A DNA stretch of 64,000 bases from Staphylococcus sp. (GCA_023665865.1 JAMPDC010000001.1:627780-691779); one strand, 5' to 3'. Shown: positions 26,432 to 36,012, numbered from the stretch's first letter. Made by a program: numbers and translations. Notes: generated by a model not told the origin, from the sequence alone.

Positions 26432-27613
26432 ATGACACCACCGAGGAAGATTGCAATCGCCACCGGCACACGGGCCGACTGGGGACTCCTGAGCGGTATC
26501 GCCCGGGCGCTTGACGCGCGTCCTGACTGCGATGTCAGCATCATCGCCACCAACATGCACCTGAGCGGGCGCTACGGCCACACCATCGACGAGATCATAG
26601 CCGACGGCTTCCCCACCCCTCTCACTGTCCCCATGCCCGACACCACCGACTCTCCCGCCGGAACGGTAAAGGCCATGGCCGCATGTATGGAAGGGATGGC
26701 AGACTGTCTCAGCCAAATCTCACCCGACCTCATCGTCATCCTCGGCGACCGCTTCGAGATGCTCGCAACGGCAACCGCCGCGCTCATGCTCCGCATCCCC
26801 ATAGTCCACATCGCAGGCGGGGAGATTTCGGAGGGCGCTGTCGACGACAGCATCCGCCATGCCATCACCAAGATGGCGTCGCTCCATCTCACTGCGACCG
26901 AGCCCTACCGCAAGCGCGTCATAGCCATGGGCGAGGAGCCGGCGCGTGTCATCAACACCGGAGCCATCGGCGTCTACAACATCATTCATGAACCACTGTT
27001 GGATCGCCGTGAGCTTGAAGAGTCGATCGGTCTCGCGCTTCCCGAGGGTTCACTGCTCGTGACCTACCACCCCGCCACGCTCGACGACGAAGACCCCGGC
27101 CGCCACTGCGATGCCCTGCTTGAGGCCCTTGACCGCTTCCCGGATTCAAACATAGTCATCACCTACCCCAACAACGACTCACGCGGGCGTGTGATCATCG
27201 ACCGCATTGAAGCCTACGGTGCCAGCAACCCAGGTCGTGTGAAAGTCATCCCCTCGCTCGGCAAGAAACGCTATCTTTCAGCACTGCGTTGCGTGAGCGC
27301 CGTCGTCGGCAACTCCTCAAGCGGCATTGTCGAAGTCCCTTCAATGAAAATCCCCACCGTCGACATCGGCATCAGGCAGCGTGGACGCCTCTGCGGAAAA
27401 TCGGTCATCCATTGCGGTGATTCAGCCGATGAAATCGCCGGAGCCATCGCCTTCGCATTATCTGACGAAGGGCAGCGCCTCGCGCGGGAATCAGAAAACC
27501 CATATTTCCGCGACAACACTCTCGACATGATCACGCAGGCTATCGCCTTGACTCCTCTGGCTACCATCCGCAGCAAAAAATTTCACGACATAAACCCGTC
27601 AGCCAATGAGTAA
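26432..27613 (+). CDS. UDP-GlcNAc 2-epimerase (hydrolysing), NeuC/LegG type
   Basis: A 393-residue enzyme of the NeuC branch. These remove the nucleotide from a UDP- or GDP-linked aminosugar with epimerisation at C2, giving the hexose precursor of a nonulosonic acid. ATGTRADWG near the start, LGDRFEM (111-117), HIAGGEISEGAVDDSIRHAI (132-151) and GNSSSGIVEVPS near 297 are family blocks. It sits 24 bases after yggS and overlaps the CMP-sugar synthetase start by 8 bases. The guanylyltransferase two genes on suggests a GDP-linked substrate, as in legionaminic acid synthesis. Plain NeuC activity cannot be excluded. Confidence 0.88.
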   Translation: MTPPRKIAIATGTRADWGLLSGIARALDARPDCDVSIIATNMHLSGRYGHTIDEIIADGFPTPLTVPMPDTTDSPAGTVKAMAACMEGMADCLSQISPDLIVILGDRFEMLATATAALMLRIPIVHIAGGEISEGAVDDSIRHAITKMASLHLTATEPYRKRVIAMGEEPARVINTGAIGVYNIIHEPLLDRRELEESIGLALPEGSLLVTYHPATLDDEDPGRHCDALLEALDRFPDSNIVITYPNNDSRGRVIIDRIEAYGASNPGRVKVIPSLGKKRYLSALRCVSAVVGNSSSGIVEVPSMKIPTVDIGIRQRGRLCGKSVIHCGDSADEIAGAIAFALSDEGQRLARESENPYFRDNTLDMITQAIALTPLATIRSKKFHDINPSANE

Positions 27614-28292
27614 AGAGCTGTTCATCATACCTGCCCGCGGCGGCAGCAAAGGGATTCCGCGCAAGAACATCAAACCTCTGTGCGGGCGCCCGCTGATCCA
27701 CTACTCCATCGACGTGGCACGCACGCTCGCTCCCGACTCCCACATCATCGTCTCGACCGACGACGAGGAGATACGCCGGGTGGCCGGACAGACGGGACTC
27801 CCCGTGCCCTACACGCGTCCCGACTATCTCGGTGGCGACACGGTTGGCTCACGCGAAGTCATCCTCGACGCCATGGATTGGGCCGACCGTCAGGGGATAG
27901 ACTATGACAAGGTGGTGCTTCTTCAGCCCACCTCCCCGATGCGCACGGCCGACGATGTCGCCGCCTGCATCTCGCTCTTCACCCCCGGCACCGACATGGT
28001 GGTCTCCGTCACCGAAGCCGCCTGCAATCCCTACTATGACTGCTTCGAGACCTCGGCCGACGGTTCGCTCCACATATCAAAGGGGGATGGCAAATATACC
28101 CGCCGCCAGGATGCCCCCAAGGCCTGGCAATACAACGGTGCGGTCTACGTCATCAACCCCGAATCCATCCGCAGGATGCCCCTCGGCAGCTTCCCGCGCC
28201 GCATACCTTTCGAGATGCCCCGCTCGCGCTCTGTCGACCTCGACACTCCCCTCGACTGGATCATAACCGAGCACCTCATGTCGCAACAATAA
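27606..28292 (+). CDS. CMP-nonulosonic acid synthetase (LegF/NeuA type)
   Basis: Activates a nonulosonic (sialic-acid-like) sugar with CTP to give the CMP-sugar used by glycosyltransferases. It is 228 residues long. The signature IIPARGGSKGIPRKN (7-21) binds CTP, and LLQPTSPMR (104-112) and RRQDAPKAWQYNGAVY (about 162-177) are typical. Its length suits LegF/PseF-type single-domain enzymes. It is translationally coupled to the epimerase by overlap. The exact sugar is inferred from neighbours only. Confidence 0.9.
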   Translation: MSKELFIIPARGGSKGIPRKNIKPLCGRPLIHYSIDVARTLAPDSHIIVSTDDEEIRRVAGQTGLPVPYTRPDYLGGDTVGSREVILDAMDWADRQGIDYDKVVLLQPTSPMRTADDVAACISLFTPGTDMVVSVTEAACNPYYDCFETSADGSLHISKGDGKYTRRQDAPKAWQYNGAVYVINPESIRRMPLGSFPRRIPFEMPRSRSVDLDTPLDWIITEHLMSQQ

Positions 28293-28317
28293 AACCTCCC
28301 ACACCTCATCAATCCTC

Positions 28318-29373
28318 ATGCAGATCGACCGCCACATAATAGATGCCAATTCCCCCCTCATCGACGCCCTCGCCCGCCTCAACGAGCTATCGGGAGGAGT
28401 CATGACCCTTCTTGTCACAGATTCGGACGGACGGATGTGTGGCACTCTCACCGACGGAGATGTCCGCCGGGCGCTCCTGCGCGGCATCAGCCTCCGGTCG
28501 GTCGTAGCCGAAGCCATGTTCCGCGACTTCCGCCACCTCCGCGCAGGCCAGATCACCCCCGACGCCCTGCGCGAGCTCCGGCGCCACCGCCTCTCCCTCA
28601 TCCCTGTGCTTGACGAAGACCGACACATTGTCAGCGTCATCGACACGCGCAGGACCAAGACAATCCTGCCCGTCAGCGCCATCCTCATGGCCGGAGGCAA
28701 GGGCGAACGTCTGCGTCCCATGACCCTGACCACACCCAAACCGCTCCTCACCATCGGCGACAAAGCCATCATCGACTACAATATCGAGGCTCTAGCCTCA
28801 GTAGGTGTCGATGACATCTCTGTCACCGTCAACTATCTCGCCGAGCAGATCGAATCGCACTTCGCCACCCCTGTCGGCGGAGTCAAAGTGAAATGCGTGC
28901 GCGAGACCACGCCGCTCGGCACCATCGGCTCCGCGACGCTCGTCGACATCCCAGACGAAGGCGACACTATCGTGATGAACTCCGATCTTCTCACGACCAT
29001 CTCGTTTGAAGACCTCTATCTCCACCACCGCTCGCAGCAGGCCGATGTGACCATCGCAGCTGTCCCCTACAATGTCTCGGTGCCCTACGCCATCCTCGAC
29101 ACCGACGGGCCGCTGGTCACTGCTCTCGAAGAAAAACCATCCTATTCCTACTATGCCAACGCCGGCATCTACATTTTCTCCAACCGGCTCCTCCACTCCC
29201 TGACTCCCGGCGAACGCACTGACGCAACCGACCTCATCGAACGCGCTATAGCCGACGGCAAGCGTGTCAGCTACTTCCCCATCAACGGCACCTGGATCGA
29301 CATAGGCTCCCCGGTCGACTTCGCCCACGCCCGTGAACTCATCAGACACCTCCGCCAGACGACGGATCTATAA
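28318..29373 (+). CDS. Sugar-1-phosphate nucleotidyltransferase with CBS pair (PtmE-like)
   Basis: 351 residues: two CBS repeats (about 5-120) fused to a nucleotidyltransferase domain. The latter has the signature LMAGGKGERLRPMTLTTPKP (123-142) and the later EEKPSYSYYANAGIY block. This fusion is the layout of PtmE, which in Campylobacter makes GDP-glucosamine and opens the legionaminic acid route. The neighbouring NeuC-like and CMP-synthetase genes support that reading. A generic glucose- or mannose-1-phosphate transferase is the alternative. It ends the cluster, 78 bases before obgE. Confidence 0.85.
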   Translation: MQIDRHIIDANSPLIDALARLNELSGGVMTLLVTDSDGRMCGTLTDGDVRRALLRGISLRSVVAEAMFRDFRHLRAGQITPDALRELRRHRLSLIPVLDEDRHIVSVIDTRRTKTILPVSAILMAGGKGERLRPMTLTTPKPLLTIGDKAIIDYNIEALASVGVDDISVTVNYLAEQIESHFATPVGGVKVKCVRETTPLGTIGSATLVDIPDEGDTIVMNSDLLTTISFEDLYLHHRSQQADVTIAAVPYNVSVPYAILDTDGPLVTALEEKPSYSYYANAGIYIFSNRLLHSLTPGERTDATDLIERAIADGKRVSYFPINGTWIDIGSPVDFAHARELIRHLRQTTDL

Positions 29374-29451
29374 TCCTTTCGGCAACCACAGGTGTTATAA
29401 TTATAATCACCAACTATTTTTCTTTATAATCGTCAACAAACGTCCGCTGCT

Positions 29452-30642
29452 ATGGCTGATTCCAATTTTATAGACTATGTGAAAGTCCTTTGCCGCTCGG
29501 GCAAAGGCGGTGCCGGCTCAAGGCATTTCTATCGTGCGAAATATGTCCCCAAGGGTGGCCCTGACGGCGGCGACGGCGGTCGCGGCGGCCACATCATACT
29601 CCGGGGCAATTCCCACATGTGGACACTGCTCCCGCTGCGCTACCGCCGCCACATCTTCGCCGGCAACGGCCAGAGCGGCTCCGGTGGACGGTCATTTGGC
29701 AAAGATGGAGAAGATGTGATTGTCGACGTCCCCTGCGGCACTGTGGTCTTCGATGCCGAAACAGGCGAGTTTCTCTGTGAAGTGACAGCCGACGGCGAGG
29801 AGATCAAGCTCCTCCGCGGCGGTCGCGGCGGTCTGGGCAACTGGCACTTCAAAAGCGCCACGAACCGCACACCGCGCTACGCACAGCCCGGCGAACCGGC
29901 AATCGAGAAAAGCATCATCATGGAGCTCAAGCTCCTTGCCGACGTAGGTCTCGTGGGCTTCCCCAACGCAGGCAAGTCAACCCTCCTCTCGTCGATCTCC
30001 GCGGCACGCCCGAAAATAGCCGACTACCCCTTCACCACAATGGAACCCCAGCTCGGCATCGTCTCCTACCGCGGCGACCAATCGTTTGTGATGGCCGACA
30101 TCCCCGGCATCATCGAGGGAGCGAGCGAAGGAAAGGGGCTCGGACTGCGCTTCCTCCGCCACATCGAGCGCAACGCCGTGCTCCTCTTCATGGTTCCCGC
30201 CGATGCCGACGACATCAAGGCGCAATACGACATACTCGTCGGGGAGCTCGAACGCTTCAATCCGCAGCTTTCCGACAAGCCCCGCGTGCTCGCAATATCC
30301 AAGAGCGACATGCTCGACGAGGAACTGATGAAAGAAATAGAGCACACCCTCCCCGAAGGTGTCCCCCACATCTTCATCTCAGCCGTGACCGGAATGGGAC
30401 TCACCGAACTCAAGGATATGCTCTGGCGTGAGATCACCGACGAGCGCAACCGCATCGATGTCTCACCCATCACCCACCGTCCGCTCGACGGGCATCACCG
30501 TGTGCGCGAAGAAGATGAATTCATATTCGAAAACGTACCCGCCATGCCCGAAGACGACGAGGAGGAATATCCCGACAACGAAGACTTCGACGGAGAGGAC
30601 TACGGCTACCGTATGCTCGACGAGGACGAATACGAAGGATAA
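29452..30642 (+). CDS. obgE: GTPase Obg/CgtA
   Basis: A conserved GTPase that joins 50S ribosome assembly to growth and stress. It has 396 residues. The glycine-rich Obg domain fills 1-158 ([15 protein letters not shown], 34-48). The G domain has Walker [10 protein letters not shown] (166-174), PFTTMEP (switch I), DIPGIIEGA (switch II) and SKSDML. The C-terminus is very acidic (Asp/Glu-rich from about 365), as in many Obg proteins. yraN follows after 14 bases. Confidence 0.96.
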   Translation: MADSNFIDYVKVLCRSGKGGAGSRHFYRAKYVPKGGPDGGDGGRGGHIILRGNSHMWTLLPLRYRRHIFAGNGQSGSGGRSFGKDGEDVIVDVPCGTVVFDAETGEFLCEVTADGEEIKLLRGGRGGLGNWHFKSATNRTPRYAQPGEPAIEKSIIMELKLLADVGLVGFPNAGKSTLLSSISAARPKIADYPFTTMEPQLGIVSYRGDQSFVMADIPGIIEGASEGKGLGLRFLRHIERNAVLLFMVPADADDIKAQYDILVGELERFNPQLSDKPRVLAISKSDMLDEELMKEIEHTLPEGVPHIFISAVTGMGLTELKDMLWREITDERNRIDVSPITHRPLDGHHRVREEDEFIFENVPAMPEDDEEEYPDNEDFDGEDYGYRMLDEDEYEG

Positions 30643-30656
30643 GCCCCATCATCCGC

Positions 30657-31025
30657 ATGGCAAGCCACAACGAACTCGGCCGCTGGGGTGAGGAGATAGC
30701 GCGTGAGCATCTCCTCACCCTCGGCTATGCCATCAGCGGCGAAAACATGCGCATCGCCGGAGTGGAGATCGACTTCATAGCCATGAAAGATGATGTCATA
30801 GCCTTTGTCGAGGTCAAGACACGTGCAAACGATTTCACCGATCCGGCCGACGCGATCGACTCACGCAAGCGCAGGCGTCTCGTCAAAGCCGCCGATACCT
30901 ACATGCGGTCCTACAACCTGCCCCACGAACCACGTTTCGATATCGTACTCATCATAGGCAATCCACTACATTATGAAATAGAACACATTCCCGACGCTTT
31001 CCTGCCTGAGCTCGACAACCGATGA
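30657..31025 (+). CDS. YraN/UPF0102 family nuclease-fold protein
   Basis: A 122-residue protein with a restriction-endonuclease-like fold. Visible are the LGRWGEEIAREHLLTLGY start, then the active-site pattern with VEIDFIAM (Asp36) and FVEVKTR (Glu50, Lys52). The cellular role is not firmly known; Holliday-junction or DNA repair activity has been proposed for relatives. It is co-transcribed with obgE. Confidence 0.92.
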   Translation: MASHNELGRWGEEIAREHLLTLGYAISGENMRIAGVEIDFIAMKDDVIAFVEVKTRANDFTDPADAIDSRKRRRLVKAADTYMRSYNLPHEPRFDIVLIIGNPLHYEIEHIPDAFLPELDNR

Positions 31026-31066
31026 TTTTTTCTGCATAATTGCAGCTTTTTTGACAAATATTATTG

Positions 31067-31074
31067 TATCTTTG
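31067..31074 (+). promoter_or_regulatory. -7 box for the DUF805 gene
   Basis: TATCTTTG matches TAnnTTTG and gives a leader of about 40 nt. A TTTTTTG run lies upstream but only 13 bases away, shorter than usual. Confidence 0.45.
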
Positions 31075-31119
31075 CACATATAACTTTTGTCTAACCCTTA
31101 TAAATACTAACATCTACCT

Positions 31120-31503
31120 ATGTATCAACGACAAGTTTCATTCAGCGAGGCTGTCAGATCGGCTCTTACTGTCAACTATTGCAATTTCAACGGCCGTGCC
31201 TCACGCTCTGAATACTGGTGGTTCGCGCTATTCGCATTCATTGTAAGCATCGTCATCTCAGTGGCCTTTTGCTGGAGCGATACTATTGAGTATATCGTAA
31301 GCGGCATTTTCTCCCTCGCCGTGCTCCTCCCGAGCCTTGGTCTCGCAGTCCGCCGCCTCCATGACACCGGTCGCTCCGGATGGTGGATTTTCATCAACCT
31401 GATTCCCATCGTCGGCTCCCTCATATTCCTCTACTTCATGATTGTCGACAGCCAGAATGTCCCCAACCAGTGGGGTGGCGTCCCCAATCTTGTCGAGCGC
31501 TGA
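31120..31503 (+). CDS. DUF805 family membrane protein
   Basis: A 127-residue inner-membrane protein of the DUF805 family (YhaH-like). It has the NFNGRASRSEYWWFALF block (23-39), then membrane segments near 36-57, 61-79 and 94-114, with LAVRRLHDTGRSGWW (about 84-98) between the last two. The function is unknown. It is a single gene with its own -7 box and terminator. Confidence 0.93.
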   Translation: MYQRQVSFSEAVRSALTVNYCNFNGRASRSEYWWFALFAFIVSIVISVAFCWSDTIEYIVSGIFSLAVLLPSLGLAVRRLHDTGRSGWWIFINLIPIVGSLIFLYFMIVDSQNVPNQWGGVPNLVER

Positions 31504-31530
31504 GAAAACGACAAGCCATAGAAACCAACA

Positions 31531-31575
31531 AAAACCCGCGCTGAAAAAACCATTTTTTCGCGCGGGTTTATTTTG
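31531..31575 (+). terminator. Terminator of the DUF805 gene
   Basis: AAACCCGCG (31532-31540) pairs with CGCGGGTTT (31561-31569). Inside, A6 and T6 can also pair around CCA. ATTTT follows. Confidence 0.8.
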
Positions 31576-31649
31576 ACGCTTTTTCTCTGATACATCAGAC
31601 TTTTCGATAACCGCACCCCCCATCGGAACCCTCCACAGGCGGCCGGACA

Positions 31650-31681
31650 GTTGCGGATTCTGAGTTTTTTGACTAATTTTG
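31650..31681 (+). promoter_or_regulatory. Promoter of the DUF3822-rsmD operon
   Basis: GTTG (31650-31653) and TAATTTTG (31674-31681) are 20 bases apart. Transcription near 31687 excludes the TTG start at 31651 and supports the ATG at 31702 with a very short leader of about 15 nt. Confidence 0.65.
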
Positions 31682-31701
31682 TAGCTCCTAAACCCGAGTC
31701 A

Positions 31702-32526
31702 ATGGCAAACGTAATACTAAACGAGCGAATTGAGAATCCCGAAATGTGGAACCTCCTGCTGCGTCTGAGCGACAGTGAGGTGCATGTCGTGATCTACTCT
31801 ATCGTCGAGGACAATTCGCTGGTCCATGAGCGTTTTGACCTTGACACGGCCTCCACGCCCTGGATCACGGCTGTCGAAAACGTCATCTACGACCATCCCG
31901 CCCTCCTCAGCGACTTCCGCAGGGTCTATTGCGTCGTCGGCACAGTCGACTATACAATCGTCCCACTCGAATGTAGGGAGAGAGAGGTGGCGTCTGTGCT
32001 CTTCAACACAGCTTTCCCGGCGACACACCTTGAAATGTCGTGCGACGACACCGGCACGCGCAACGCACTCGTGCTGATGGGCATCGAGCCCGAACTCCGG
32101 GGCTTCATCAACCGCACTTTCCAGCATGCCACCATCGTCAGCCACATAGCTTCGCTGTGCCGCTACGCCTCGGCAAAGGCCGATCAGGGAAACAAGGTGA
32201 AAATGATAGCCAACGTCCATCAATCGTCGCTCGACGTCGTCGTCACCGACGGACGGACACTGCTCATGGCCAACACCTTCGCCTTCACTGACATTGACGA
32301 TGCCGTCTACTATCTCCTCGCCTCGCGCTCGCGCCTCGGCCTTGACCAGACCAACGACGAGATCCTGCTCGCCGGCGACCAGCAGACCCGCGAGAAACTC
32401 ACTCCGGCCCTGCGCACCTACATCTCACGCGTGATGCCCATGATATTCCCGCCACAGATGTTTAAGGCCGGCAAAGATGCCCTCACAGCCCCATTCGACC
32501 TCATAATCACTCCCCTATGCGAATAA
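31702..32526 (+). CDS. DUF3822 family protein
   Basis: A 274-residue protein of a Bacteroidetes family placed almost always before rsmD. It has an actin/ASKHA-like feel: NVHQSSLDVVVTDGRTLLMA (about 172-191) resembles the start of a second subdomain, then AVYYLLASRSRLGLDQTNDE. The function is unknown. The start was set by the promoter. Its last 10 bases overlap rsmD. Confidence 0.85.
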   Translation: MANVILNERIENPEMWNLLLRLSDSEVHVVIYSIVEDNSLVHERFDLDTASTPWITAVENVIYDHPALLSDFRRVYCVVGTVDYTIVPLECREREVASVLFNTAFPATHLEMSCDDTGTRNALVLMGIEPELRGFINRTFQHATIVSHIASLCRYASAKADQGNKVKMIANVHQSSLDVVVTDGRTLLMANTFAFTDIDDAVYYLLASRSRLGLDQTNDEILLAGDQQTREKLTPALRTYISRVMPMIFPPQMFKAGKDALTAPFDLIITPLCE

Positions 32527-33059
32527 TCAGAGGAAAATACGGACGCCGACGCTTCAACGTCCCCACAAATATCACCGCACGCCCGACCACCGACTTCGCA
32601 CGCGAAAACATATTCAACGTCATCGAGAATATGGTCGACATCGAAGGTCTCAAATGTCTCGACCTTTTCGCCGGCACCGGCGCTGTCAGTTTCGAACTCC
32701 TGTCGCGCGAAGCCGCTTCGGTCACCTCTGTCGAAAAATCGGCGACCCAGGCCCGGTTTATCGAAAAGGTGAAGCAAGAGCTCAATGACCGCAATCTCCA
32801 TCTTCTGCGCACAGACGCCCTGCGCTTCATCCGCGAATCGTCGACATCTTTTGATTTCGTCTTCGCCGATCCCCCCTACGATCTCGACGGATTCGGAGAG
32901 ATCCCCGGGATGGTGCTCAACTCCAGACTCCTCCATCCCGGAAGCATCTTCATCATCGAACACTCTAAGAAATACGATTTCTCATCGCTGCCCCACTTCG
33001 TCGACCATCGTGCCTACGGCTCGGTCAATTTCAGCATCTTCGAGATCCCTGAAGAGTGA
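32517..33059 (+). CDS. rsmD: 16S rRNA (guanine-N2) methyltransferase RsmD
   Basis: Methylates G966 of 16S rRNA (E. coli numbering) on the assembled small subunit. It has 180 residues: MRIIRGKYGRRRF start, ARPTTDFARENIFNVI (21-36), SAM-binding LDLFAGTGAVSFELLSR (49-65) and the catalytic DPPYD (near 119-123). The start overlaps DUF3822, so the pair is coupled. Confidence 0.95.
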   Translation: MRIIRGKYGRRRFNVPTNITARPTTDFARENIFNVIENMVDIEGLKCLDLFAGTGAVSFELLSREAASVTSVEKSATQARFIEKVKQELNDRNLHLLRTDALRFIRESSTSFDFVFADPPYDLDGFGEIPGMVLNSRLLHPGSIFIIEHSKKYDFSSLPHFVDHRAYGSVNFSIFEIPEE

Positions 33060-33078
33060 GGACTATCGAGATACGGAT

Positions 33079-33122
33079 AAACGACAGAGGCTTCCATCAC
33101 ACGATGGAAGCCTCTGTCGTTT
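33079..33122. terminator. Strong bidirectional terminator between rsmD and tonB
   Basis: A perfect 20-base inverted repeat (33079-33098 with 33103-33122) and a 4-base ACAC loop. The stem itself ends in AAA/TTT. It separates convergent operons. Confidence 0.85.
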
Positions 33123-33139
33123 ATGATATTTGATATGTA

Positions 33140-33949
33140 TTATTTGAAATTATAAGTGATAGTACCTGTCTGTGAGGCCGGAGCGTCATTGTCGACGGAG
33201 AACTGCGAGCGCCTTGCAGCCGCCACGCAACTCTGACGCGCCGACTGGCTTGCGGCGGCAGCTCCTGTGCCAGACAGATAGCTCGCACTCGTCACCTTGC
33301 CCTGACGGTTGACTGTCACACGGACGGTGATGGTGCCGAGGGGGGCTGAGGCGGGACGGTGCCAATCGGCCAGGGTGCGACCTTTCAGATTGAAACCGGG
33401 ACTGCCGCTGACAGCTCCCACCGTCGAGTTGCCGTTAGGACTTCCGGCATTACCGGCGCCACTGCCACCGGTGCCCTGCTGCCCGAATTTCACCTTTCCG
33501 GCGATGGCCTGACGTGTTTCCTCCTCACGCTTGGCTTTGGCGGCAGCCTCAAGCTCGGCTTTTGTCGGGCCGGTCTTCTCAGGCGCGGGCTTTTTCTCAA
33601 CCTTGGCAGGCGACGGACGCTCTGTCGAGATCACGGGGGCAGGTTCAGCCGGTTCACCGGCGTTTTCCAAAGCCTCGGCCTGTGGTGAGGGCACAGCCTC
33701 CGCCTCGACAGCCGAGGGAGCCGGTTCGCCGGTGTTCTCAGCGATCTCAGGGCGGTCACCTATCATGACATACTCTCCGCCAAACAGCACTTCAGAGGAG
33801 TCGACCGGAGGCCATGTACGCACTTCATCGGCCGATCCCGGATAGCGGAGATAAAGCGTGAGGAGCACAACCACCACTGCCACATGGAAAATGATGGTTA
33901 CAAACAGAGCTATGAGACGGTGACGGTTGTCACTCTGTGATTCTGCCAT
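33140..33949 (-). CDS. TonB-family energy transducer
   Basis: A 269-residue periplasm-spanning protein: one membrane segment (about 12-34), a long Pro/Ala/Glu-rich spacer with a Lys/Ala/Glu helix (about 125-150), and a C-terminal TonB-like domain from about 195 (PLGTITVRVTVNRQGKVTSA). It would carry inner-membrane proton energy to outer-membrane SusC-type transporters. It is last in the pdxJ-exbB-exbD-tonB operon. A TolA-like role is the alternative, since exbB/exbD and tolQ/tolR are hard to tell apart. Confidence 0.9.
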   Translation of the reverse strand: MAESQSDNRHRLIALFVTIIFHVAVVVVLLTLYLRYPGSADEVRTWPPVDSSEVLFGGEYVMIGDRPEIAENTGEPAPSAVEAEAVPSPQAEALENAGEPAEPAPVISTERPSPAKVEKKPAPEKTGPTKAELEAAAKAKREEETRQAIAGKVKFGQQGTGGSGAGNAGSPNGNSTVGAVSGSPGFNLKGRTLADWHRPASAPLGTITVRVTVNRQGKVTSASYLSGTGAAAASQSARQSCVAAARRSQFSVDNDAPASQTGTITYNFK

Positions 33950-33999
33950 GAACTGAATGGGAAATCAAGAAGTTGGAGGTATAGTAGTGTTAAAAGTGA

Positions 34000-34449
34000 T
34001 CACTCCTGGGCTACAGGACGGGCCGAAGCGGGTGCAGGCTTTGTGGCGAGTACCATCTTCAGATTGTTTTGCGCTCCGAGGTCGAGGACTTTCACGAGGG
34101 TGCCATAAGTCACATCCTCGTCGGCATAGACAGCGATATAGTCATCGCTACCCTCAGCCGCAGCCTTGGTGGCCTGCATCTGAAGGAAAGCGAGGAGCGC
34201 ATCCATGTCCATCATCGCCGGTTCGGTCTCGTCGGCGGTGGCATAGATGGCACCCTCCTTGTCGATATAGACTCGGGTAGCCGGCTTCAGCGCAGTCTGC
34301 TTTGAGCTCTGGGGGAGATTGATCTCAAGAGCTGTCGGGAATACAAAGGTCGATGTGACCATGAAAAATATCAGCAGCAGGAAGATGACATCGGTCATCG
34401 ATGCCATCGAAAATGCCGCCATCATGGTGTTTTGTCGTTTCAGGGCCAT
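34000..34449 (-). CDS. ExbD/TolR biopolymer transport protein
   Basis: A 149-residue partner of the ExbB channel, with a cytoplasmic stub, one membrane helix (about 15-36) and a periplasmic domain. The helix contains the key proton-path Asp in SMTDVIFLLLIFFMV (Asp20). It sits between exbB and tonB, 21 and 50 bases away. Confidence 0.93.
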   Translation of the reverse strand: MALKRQNTMMAAFSMASMTDVIFLLLIFFMVTSTFVFPTALEINLPQSSKQTALKPATRVYIDKEGAIYATADETEPAMMDMDALLAFLQMQATKAAAEGSDDYIAVYADEDVTYGTLVKVLDLGAQNNLKMVLATKPAPASARPVAQE

Positions 34450-34470
34450 AGTGCTATGGAATAAGGATTG

Positions 34471-35178
34471 TTATGCGGGCTCGTTGAGGAGATCCATAAA
34501 CTCCATTGTCTTCGCCTCGAGAGCGTTCATCACCTTGTTGATACGTGCGACGAGATAGTTGTAGGCAAACAGGGCGATGATACCTACGATCAGACCTGCG
34601 ACCGTGGTGACAAGAGCGGCATAGATACCGTCGGCCAACACGGCGATGTTTGCGCTTGATCCTGCCGACGCGAGGTTGAAGAAAGCGTTGACCATACCGA
34701 TCACTGTGCCGAGGAAGCCGATCATCGGGCCGCCGGCCGCAGTGGTGGCGAGCCAGGGGAGGCCTTTCTCAAGTGTTGCGATCTCGATATTGCCGGTATT
34801 CTCGATTGTAACGAGCACATCGTTCATCGGACGACCGATGCGGCTGATGCCCTTGCCGATGAGACGGGCGTAGGGAGTATCGGTCTTGGCACAGAGGCGA
34901 CGGGCGCTCTCGATCTCGCCGTCGTGGATATACTCACGGATACGGTCCATGAATGAATTGTCTTCCTTCTGGGCGCGGCGAAGCACGATGCAACGCTCGA
35001 CGAAGATGTAGACACACACCAGCGACAAGATGGCCAGAGGAATCATGATCCAGCCGCCACGCATGGTGAGGTCCCAGACTGAAAGTTCCTGTGCGACAGT
35101 CTGGGCCTGTGCCTGCACAGCGTCATTGTAGTTCATGGCTGCCGTGGCCACGGTATCGACAAACTCCTGTTGTAACAT
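34471..35178 (-). CDS. MotA/TolQ/ExbB proton channel protein
   Basis: A 235-residue inner-membrane channel with three membrane helices (about 42-64, 138-165 and 178-204). The conserved region runs from GLPWLATTAAGGPMIGFLGT (about 139-158) to VTTVAGLIVGIIALFAYN. With ExbD it uses the proton gradient to drive TonB. It lies 59 bases after pdxJ, an association common in Bacteroidales. Confidence 0.93.
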   Translation of the reverse strand: MLQQEFVDTVATAAMNYNDAVQAQAQTVAQELSVWDLTMRGGWIMIPLAILSLVCVYIFVERCIVLRRAQKEDNSFMDRIREYIHDGEIESARRLCAKTDTPYARLIGKGISRIGRPMNDVLVTIENTGNIEIATLEKGLPWLATTAAGGPMIGFLGTVIGMVNAFFNLASAGSSANIAVLADGIYAALVTTVAGLIVGIIALFAYNYLVARINKVMNALEAKTMEFMDLLNEPA

Positions 35179-35237
35179 GTTGTTGTGTTGAGATGTAATG
35201 ATGATGAATTTCTATGATTAGTGTTGAAGCCGTTTTT

Positions 35238-35951
35238 TTAGCGCAGACACTCCTTGTATTCATGGATCGTCTTTTCCAGGCCGAGATAGAGCGCGTCGCA
35301 GATCAGGGCATGGCCGATCGAGACTTCACTCAGACGCGGGATGCTGCGGTGGAAAAATTCGAGATTGACCAGGCTGAGGTCATGGCCTGCGTTGACTCCG
35401 AGACCGGCCGAGAACGCCACATGGGCAGCCTCGACAAAGGGGGCCACAGCTCCCTCAGGATCTTTCGGATAGAGGTCGGCGTAGGGTTTCGTGTAGAGCT
35501 CGATGCGGTCGGCACCAGCACGGGCTGCGAGAAGGATATTGTCGGCATCGGTGCCCACGAAAATCGACGAACGGATACCTGCCTCGCGCAGACGGTCGAC
35601 AATCGAAGTCAGAAACTCCATGTTGCCGCCGACATCCCATCCGGCACTCGACGTGAGTGCGCCGGGAGCGTCGGGGACGAGAGTCACCTGCTCAGGCTTC
35701 ACCTGCAGCACGAGTTCCATGAACTCCGGGCTTGGGTAGCCCTCGATATTGAACTCGGTCTTGACAAGCGGACGCAGACGATAGACGTCGTCACGCTTGA
35801 TATGGCGCTCATCAGGGCGGGGATGCACCGTGATGCCGTCCGCTCCGAATGTCTCACAGTCGGCGGCCACCTTAAGGAGGTCGGGGACATTCTCACCACG
35901 CGCGTTGCGCAGAGTGGCGATCTTGTTGATATTTACACTGAGATTTGTCAT
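35238..35951 (-). CDS. pdxJ: Pyridoxine 5'-phosphate synthase
   Basis: Joins 1-deoxyxylulose 5-phosphate and 3-amino-2-oxopropyl phosphate in the DXP-dependent vitamin B6 pathway. It has 237 residues in a TIM barrel. The family start [15 protein letters not shown] (3-17), [12 protein letters not shown] (39-50), [11 protein letters not shown] and the C-terminal [11 protein letters not shown] phosphate loop are present. It leads the exbB-exbD-tonB operon. Confidence 0.96.
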   Translation of the reverse strand: MTNLSVNINKIATLRNARGENVPDLLKVAADCETFGADGITVHPRPDERHIKRDDVYRLRPLVKTEFNIEGYPSPEFMELVLQVKPEQVTLVPDAPGALTSSAGWDVGGNMEFLTSIVDRLREAGIRSSIFVGTDADNILLAARAGADRIELYTKPYADLYPKDPEGAVAPFVEAAHVAFSAGLGVNAGHDLSLVNLEFFHRSIPRLSEVSIGHALICDALYLGLEKTIHEYKECLR

Positions 35952-36012
35952 TTTTCCTTGCGCTGAAATCTTTTTGTCGGGACGAGAGGTTCTATATATA
36001 AAGGATTATTAC

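Noticed and set aside
27606-28292. KdsB (CMP-Kdo synthetase) for the cytidylyltransferase
   Set aside because: The PARGGSKGIPRKN signature and the YNGAVY block fit the NeuA/LegF branch, and the epimerase neighbour supports it.
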